Source of the DNA: Cupriavidus cauae
GTDB lineage: Bacteria; Pseudomonadota; Gammaproteobacteria; Burkholderiales; Burkholderiaceae
NCBI RefSeq assembly: GCF_008632125.1
Contig: NZ_VWRN01000023.1
Span: forward strand, 120,872-184,871
Direction: 5' to 3'
DNA: 64,000 bases
In this document: piece by piece, positions 59,030 through 64,000 of the stretch
How the letters are laid out: each line of letters starts with the position of its first letter
Position numbering within the stretch: the stretch's first letter is position 1
Program-made: the position numbers and the translations under genes
Notes under the pieces: generated by a model
Database searches by the model: none
Seen by the model: only the letters and a program-made list of their open reading frames with translations
Told to the model about the DNA's origin: nothing

Positions 59030-59482
59030 CTACGGCACCGGCGGTGGCGACGGCGACGCCGGCGGATCGTCGTACGGCGACTCCGGTATCCAGTAGACGG
59101 CGCCGTCGCGCTCCTCGACCCGCAGCTTGGCGAGCGAAGCGCCGCGGCACGGTCCGCCGACGCACAGTCCGCTGTCGGGCGCATAGATCGCGCCATGTGT
59201 GGCGCACATCAAGTATAGGCCCGACGATTCGAAAAAGTGGCCTTCCTGCCAGTCGAGCTCCATCGGCACATGGGCGCACTGGTTCAGATAGCCATGCACC
59301 GCGCCCTCGTAGCGCACCGCGAAGGCGCCGATCTCGCGGCCGCCGATCGCGACCGTGAAGCGCACGCCGACGCCGCCTTCGGCCAGCTCGTCCGCCGCGC
59401 ACAGGCGGCGCGCGCCGGCCGGCACAGCCGGCGTGCCCGCCGCCGAGCCGGGTCGATCGGGTCCGGGACCGGCATCAGCCAT
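59030..59482 (-). CDS. Small Rieske [2Fe-2S] protein
   Basis: This 150-residue protein has the two Rieske cluster motifs CxH (QCAHVPME) and CxxH (CATHGAIY). The fold continues to about residue 130 and the chain ends in a Pro-rich tail. No partner oxygenase or membrane anchor is visible, so it is a stand-alone electron-transfer protein of unknown partner. Its start overlaps the HAD phosphatase stop by eight bases, indicating coupling. Confidence 0.88.
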   Translation of the reverse strand: MADAGPGPDRPGSAAGTPAVPAGARRLCAADELAEGGVGVRFTVAIGGREIGAFAVRYEGAVHGYLNQCAHVPMELDWQEGHFFESSGLYLMCATHGAIYAPDSGLCVGGPCRGASLAKLRVEERDGAVYWIPESPYDDPPASPSPPPVP

Positions 59483-60134
59483 GGGTATGCAGCCAGTCGT
59501 GCAGGTCGGCGATCGAGCTGGCGCAGTGCAGCGGCGTCATCGCCCGCAGCGAATCGGCCGGGTGGGCGCCATAGCAGACGCCGATGCCGTGGGCGCCGGC
59601 GTTGACCGCCATCTGCAGGTCGTGCGTGGTGTCGCCGATCATCACGGTGCGCCCCATCTCCTGGCCCAGTTCGCGCGTCAGCTCGTGCAGCATTGCCGGA
59701 TGCGGCTTGGAGAACGTCTCGTCGGCGCAGCGCGTGGCATCGAACAGCGCCGTCAGGCCGGTGGCGGCCAGTGCCCGCTGCAGCCCGACGCGGGTCTTGC
59801 CGGTGGCCACGCCGAGGAAATAGTGCTGGGCCCGCAGCGCCTGCAGCATCTCCAGCACGCCGTCGAACAGCACCAGCTCGGCGTCGCGGGTCAGGAAGTG
59901 ATACCGATAACGCTCGGCCAGCTTCGGATAGTCGACCGGGTCCAGCGTCGGGATCGCATATTCGAGCGCGTCCCTCAGCCCGAGTCCGATCACGTGGCGG
60001 GCGGCGTCCTCGTCGGGCACCGGCAGGCCAAGGTCGCGGCTGGCAAGCTGGATGCATTTGGCGATGGTCGGAGTGGAATCCATCAGGGTTCCATCCCAGT
60101 CGAAGACGATCAGGTCGAAGCGTTGCCGGGCCAT
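59475..60134 (-). CDS. HAD-family phosphatase (Gph/phosphoglycolate phosphatase-like)
   Basis: This 219-residue HAD hydrolase has motif I FDWDGTLMDST with the nucleophile Asp, motif II as ATGKTRVG, motif III Lys in SKPHP and motif IV GDTTHD. The cap is of the Gph/PGMB type. Phosphoglycolate is a likely but unproven substrate. It lies 54 bases downstream of rluC, the common rluC-gph order. Confidence 0.88.
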   Translation of the reverse strand: MARQRFDLIVFDWDGTLMDSTPTIAKCIQLASRDLGLPVPDEDAARHVIGLGLRDALEYAIPTLDPVDYPKLAERYRYHFLTRDAELVLFDGVLEMLQALRAQHYFLGVATGKTRVGLQRALAATGLTALFDATRCADETFSKPHPAMLHELTRELGQEMGRTVMIGDTTHDLQMAVNAGAHGIGVCYGAHPADSLRAMTPLHCASSIADLHDWLHTHG

Positions 60135-60188
60135 GGGGGTTCTCGATCGAAAAAATTGGGCCGCCGAGGTGACGATGACGTCATCCGG

Positions 60189-61211
60189 CTAGGGGGCGTG
60201 GGTCGTAGACGCGTGGCCGGCCTGTCCCATCTGCTTCAGCTGGCGCAGGAAGGCTTCGCACTCGTCCGGCAGCGTCGCACTGAGCGTCAACGGCTGGCCG
60301 GTACCCGGATGCACGAACGTCAACCGGTGCGCGTGCAGGAACATCCGCTTCAGGCCCGGCTTGGCGCCAGCGCGCGCCAGTGCCTTGTTCAGCGCGAAGT
60401 CGCCGTACTTGTCGTCGCCGACGATGGGAAAGCCCAGTTGCGCCAGATGCACGCGAATCTGATGGGTGCGGCCGGTCTTGAGCTCGGCCTCCAGCAGCGT
60501 GTAGCCGGGGAAGGACGCGACACGGTTGAACACCGTATGGGACGGCTGGCCATCGGCCTGCACGCGCACGCGGCGCTCGCCGTCCGGCGTGGTGTACTTG
60601 AACAGCGGAAAGCGGGCGTGCTGGCGGTTGTGGCCGAATTCGCCGGCGACGCAGGCGAAATAGCGCTTGTCCATCGCGTTGTCGCGGATCTGCTGGTGCA
60701 GGTGCACCAGCGCGGCGCGCTTCTTGGCCAGCAGCAGGATGCCGGAGGTTTCGCGGTCGAGCCGGTGCACCAGCTCCAGAAAGCGGGCCTCGGGGCGAGC
60801 CTGGCGCAGCTGTTCGATCACGCCGAAGGCCACGCCGGAGCCGCCATGCACCGCCACCCCGGCCGGCTTGTCGATCACCAGCAGATGCGCGTCCTCGAAC
60901 AGCACCGGAAACGAGGCCGCGGGCACGTAGACGTCGGCCGCCGCCGTCGCCGCCACCCGAAGTGGCGGAATGCGCACAACATCGCCCAGCTTCAGCCGGT
61001 AGGTCGCATCGACGCGGCCCTTGTTAACCCGTACCTCGCCGGAGCGCAGGATCCGGTAGACATGGCTCTTGGGCACGCCCTTGGCGACCCGCAGCAGGTA
61101 GTTGTCGATACGCTGACCGTCGGCGTCTTCCCCGATGGTCACATACGCCACCTGGGGCGCATCCGTGCCGGATCGCACCTCTTTTTCAATTCGATGGCGT
61201 AACTCATTCAT
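60189..61211 (-). CDS. rluC: 23S rRNA pseudouridine synthase RluC
   Basis: This 340-residue protein has an N-terminal S4 domain (about 30-85; QRIDNYLLRVAKGVPKSHVYRILR in part) and the RluA-family catalytic motif HRLDRETSGILLLAK with the active-site Asp. It converts U955/U2504/U2580-type sites in 23S rRNA. ATG 61211 begins the family-typical protein. It is divergent from rne, as in many proteobacteria. Confidence 0.94.
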   Translation of the reverse strand: MNELRHRIEKEVRSGTDAPQVAYVTIGEDADGQRIDNYLLRVAKGVPKSHVYRILRSGEVRVNKGRVDATYRLKLGDVVRIPPLRVAATAAADVYVPAASFPVLFEDAHLLVIDKPAGVAVHGGSGVAFGVIEQLRQARPEARFLELVHRLDRETSGILLLAKKRAALVHLHQQIRDNAMDKRYFACVAGEFGHNRQHARFPLFKYTTPDGERRVRVQADGQPSHTVFNRVASFPGYTLLEAELKTGRTHQIRVHLAQLGFPIVGDDKYGDFALNKALARAGAKPGLKRMFLHAHRLTFVHPGTGQPLTLSATLPDECEAFLRQLKQMGQAGHASTTHAP

Positions 61212-62049
61212 TTTCAAATATAATTTCCGCGCTACCCCGGCCATAGCCGGCAGCGCAAGCGGTGTAAGCGAATTGTCGCATTTTACACTTCGGGTCACCG
61301 CTGGCCCGGCCCGGTCCCCCGCCATCGCGTAATCCGCAGGCGCCGGACGGGCAAATGGCGGTACAGGCCGACAGCTCCGCTGGCAGCCTACAGCAGTAAA
61401 TAAAGTAACAAGCAGCACGCACGGTACCGGCTGTGCGCAGGAAAACCGCCCAAAGGCGGGTTCGGCGCGGACGCGGTCACGTGGGAGCAGAGTGTTCAGG
61501 TAGAACAGAATTTGAAGGCGGATGCCGATACGGCATTCGCTTCGGTGAGAGAAAGTCCCGCCGCACCGGAAATCGGTGCCGGCCGGTTGCCTGGCCCCTC
61601 GCCTGATCGACGACATGGTGACAATCGCGGCGCCCGGTCGCAGAACTCCAACAAGCAGCAGGTGCGCCTGCCTTGTCGGTCGCTCAGGTCGTGGTGGCAT
61701 GCCGCCGCGTCCGACAACCTTGCTCTTTGACGCGTCCTGGCCGTTCGTGGCCGGCCCCGGTGCGAGCCGAAGCGCAAGCGGCATCCTGTCGTCGCTGCCC
61801 TCCCCCGCACCCCGGCCTCCGTCCGATATCGCCGCCTGACCCTGCGCGCAGCTCGCGCATGGCGGGCATGGCGGTCCGAACCCCGCGCAGCGCGCCGACG
61901 TCTCTCTCTTTCACCCGTGCCCAGCCGGCGGCTTGCATTCGCCCCGGCGCCTTCGGCAATTCTCACGCCACCTCTCGCTTCCTCGCGTGCTTTCGAAACG
62001 CCGCGCGGCACTACCGGTGCCGGCCGCGGCATTGGAACGAGGGTTTGCG
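61212..62049. other. 838-base rluC-rne divergent region with hairpin-rich rne leader
   Basis: No gene is seen. On the plus strand three perfect small hairpins occur at 61446-61459 (ccgcc / ggcgg), 61522-61536 (atgccg / cggcat) and 61563-61579 (gcaccg / cggtgc). A dyad gtgtaa-N15-ttacac lies at 61262-61288. Structured leaders of rne mRNA are known in enterobacteria to mediate autoregulation by RNase E itself. Confidence 0.6.
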
Positions 62050-64000
62050 ATGAAACGCATGCTGTTCAATGCGACGCAGCAGGAGGAATTGCGCGTCGCC
62101 ATCGTCGACGGTCAGAAACTGATCGACATCGACATCGAGACCGCCGGGCGCGAGCAGCGCAAGGGCAATATCTACAAGGGCGTGATCACCCGCATCGAGC
62201 CGTCGCTCGAAGCGTGTTTCGTCAACTACGGCGAAGAGCGCCACGGCTTCCTGCCGTTCAAGGAAGTGGCCCGTGCCTACTTCAAGGAAGGCGTCGACGT
62301 GCGCAACGCGCGCATCCAGGATGCGCTGCACGAAGGCCAGGAACTGATCGTCCAGGTCGAGAAGGAAGAGCGCGGCAACAAGGGCGCGGCGCTGACCACC
62401 TTCATCTCGCTGGCCGGCCGCTATCTGGTGCTGATGCCGAACAACCCGCGCGGCGGCGGCGTGTCGCGCCGCATCGAGGGCGAGGACCGCCAGGAACTGC
62501 GCGAGACGATGGGCCAGCTGACCGTCCCCGACGGCATGAGCATCATCGCCCGCACCGCCGGCATCGGCCGCTCGGCCGAGGAACTGCAGTGGGACCTGAA
62601 CTATCTGCTGCAGCTGTGGAAGGCCATCGACGGCGCCGCGCTGGACAACAAGGCGCCGCTGCTGATCTATCTCGAGTCGAGCCTGGTGATCCGCGCGATC
62701 CGCGATTACTTCCAGCCCGACATCGGCGAAATCCTGATCGACACCGACGACATCTACGAGCAGGCCCGCGCCTTCATGAGCGTGGTGATGCCCGACAACA
62801 TGAACCGCGTGAAGAAGTACCGGGACGACGTGCCCCTCTTCTCGCGTTTCCAGATCGAACACCAGATCGAATCCGCGTATTCCCGCATGGTGATGCTGCC
62901 GTCGGGCGGCGCCATCGTGATCGACCACACCGAGGCGCTGGTCTCGGTCGACGTCAACTCGGCGCGCGCCACCAAGGGCGCCGACATCGAGGAAACCGCG
63001 CTGCGCACCAACCTGGAAGCGGCCGACGAGATCGCCCGCCAGCTGCGCCTGCGCGACCTGGGCGGCCTGATCGTCATCGACTTCATCGACATGGAGTCGA
63101 ACAAGGCGCAGAAGGACGTCGAGACGCGCCTGAAGGACGCGCTGCGCCATGACCGCGCGCGCGTGCAGATGGGCAAGATCAGCCGCTTCGGCCTGATGGA
63201 GCTGTCGCGCCAGCGCCTGCGTCCGTCGCTGTCCGAGGGCTCGCATATCACCTGCCCACGCTGCAACGGCACCGGCCATATCCGCGATACCGAATCGTCC
63301 GCCCTGCAGGTGCTGCGCATCATCCAGGAAGAGGCGATGAAGGAAAACACCGCCGCGATCCACTGCCAGGTCCCGGTCGAGGTCGCCGCCTTCCTGCTGA
63401 ACGAAAAGCGCCAGGACATCAACCTGATCGAGCTGCGCTTCAAGGTCAACGTGCTGCTGATCCCGAACAAGCATCTGGAAACGCCGCACTACAAGCTCGA
63501 GCGCCTGCGCCACGACGATCCGCGCCTGGAAGAGAGCACGGCCAGCTACCGCATGGCCGAGGCCGCCGCCAAGGAACTGGAGGCGGACACCAGCTACAGC
63601 AGCCGCAAGAAGGAAGACGCCAAGCCGCGCCAGGAAGCCGCGGTCAAGGGCATCACCCCCGAGCAGCCGGCCCCGGTTTCGGTGCCGCGCCCCGAGCGCG
63701 CCCCGCGCCAGGAAGCCCCGGCCGCCAAGCCGGCCGCTCCGGCAGCGGCGACGCAGCCGATCGGCAGCGGCGGCTTCATCGCCTGGCTCAAGGGCCTGTT
63801 CGGCGCCCGTCCGGCGCCGGCTCCCGTGCAGCCGGCCAAGCCCGCCGCGGCGGAAGCCCGCACCGGCGGCAATGGCGAAGGCGGCCGGCGCGAGCGCGGC
63901 CAGCGTGGCGAACGTGGCCAGCGCGGTGAACGCGGCGAGCGCACGGAGCGTGGTGACCGCGCAGAACGTGGTGAGCGCGCCGAACGCGGCGAGCGCCAGG
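62050..64000 (+). CDS. rne: Ribonuclease E, 3' end outside the window
   Basis: The frame is open to the end (650 residues visible). The S1 domain occupies about 37-120. The catalytic DNase I-like domain has the magnesium aspartates Asp301 ([13 protein letters not shown]) and Asp344 (LIVIDFIDM), and the zinc-link cysteines are Cys402 and Cys405 (CPRCNGTG). After about residue 520 the chain is disordered and Pro/Ala/Glu-rich. It contains the amphipathic segment [12 protein letters not shown] (about 575-587) and then ERGQRGERG repeats, Arg-rich and probably RNA-binding. RNase E initiates mRNA decay and rRNA processing as scaffold of the degradosome. Confidence 0.96.
   Translation, partial: MKRMLFNATQQEELRVAIVDGQKLIDIDIETAGREQRKGNIYKGVITRIEPSLEACFVNYGEERHGFLPFKEVARAYFKEGVDVRNARIQDALHEGQELIVQVEKEERGNKGAALTTFISLAGRYLVLMPNNPRGGGVSRRIEGEDRQELRETMGQLTVPDGMSIIARTAGIGRSAEELQWDLNYLLQLWKAIDGAALDNKAPLLIYLESSLVIRAIRDYFQPDIGEILIDTDDIYEQARAFMSVVMPDNMNRVKKYRDDVPLFSRFQIEHQIESAYSRMVMLPSGGAIVIDHTEALVSVDVNSARATKGADIEETALRTNLEAADEIARQLRLRDLGGLIVIDFIDMESNKAQKDVETRLKDALRHDRARVQMGKISRFGLMELSRQRLRPSLSEGSHITCPRCNGTGHIRDTESSALQVLRIIQEEAMKENTAAIHCQVPVEVAAFLLNEKRQDINLIELRFKVNVLLIPNKHLETPHYKLERLRHDDPRLEESTASYRMAEAAAKELEADTSYSSRKKEDAKPRQEAAVKGITPEQPAPVSVPRPERAPRQEAPAAKPAAPAAATQPIGSGGFIAWLKGLFGARPAPAPVQPAKPAAAEARTGGNGEGGRRERGQRGERGQRGERGERTERGDRAERGERAERGERQ

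Overview
The window is a GC-rich (about two-thirds G+C by eye), gene-dense piece of chromosome. It very probably comes from a betaproteobacterium of the order Burkholderiales, nearest in style to Cupriavidus or Ralstonia. Three things support this: the gene order DUF177-rpmF-plsX-fabH-fabD-fabG-acpP-fabF-rpoE-rseA-rseB-mucD-lepA-lepB-rnc-era-recO-pdxJ-acpS-nagZ, an EF-P with arginine at position 32 next to its rhamnosyltransferase EarP, and a long betaproteobacterial RNase E. The species cannot be named from sequence reading alone.

Layout. 1-9969: the 3' part of a giant Ig-repeat/RTX adhesin, followed by its dedicated type I secretion system (TolC-like outer-membrane protein, LapB-type ABC exporter, HlyD-type adaptor). 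9966-14088 (minus): acetyl-CoA synthetase and a VC_2705-type sodium:solute symporter, probably an acetate uptake and activation unit. 14394-18849 (plus): EamA permease, UPF0114 membrane protein, class I fumarase and glutamate racemase. 18997-21297 (minus): a tandem-AAA ATPase of unknown role. 21600-24894: an iron/heme island with two Fur-box-like sites, an unannotated 21-codon membrane microORF, tonB-exbB-exbD, a long HemP-type protein and an HbpS/GlcG-type protein. 25051-29491: a His/Tyr/Pro-rich secreted protein, tRNA-Leu, a YeiH/YeiE-like divergent pair with a clear operator dyad, and a KefB-like antiporter without a regulatory domain. 29902-33569 (minus): tRNA-Cys, two tRNA-Gly, pgsA and uvrC. 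33727-35770 (plus): earP-efp. 35877-55823 (minus): the large housekeeping block for phospholipid and fatty-acid synthesis, the sigma-E envelope-stress module and ribosome/RNA processing functions. 56082-57514 (plus): a Maf-type pyrophosphatase and an RsmI-like methylase. 57697-61211 (minus): SppA-like protease, Rieske protein, HAD phosphatase and RluC. 62050-end (plus): RNase E behind an unusually long, hairpin-rich leader.

Cross-cutting observations. Hydrophilic linkers in otherwise conserved proteins (UvrC, EarP, the ABC exporter, SppA, RNase E), and one intergenic gap, carry short in-frame tandem repeats of 9, 12 or 24 bp; the EarP one splits the N-terminal lobe of the enzyme. The fatty-acid operon is subdivided by stem-loops after rpmF, after fabG and between acpP and fabF. 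I saw no CRISPR array, insertion sequence, prophage or defence island. The most novel candidates are the Fur-associated microORF, the EarP insertion, the tandem-AAA protein and the undescribed C-terminal domain of the adhesin.
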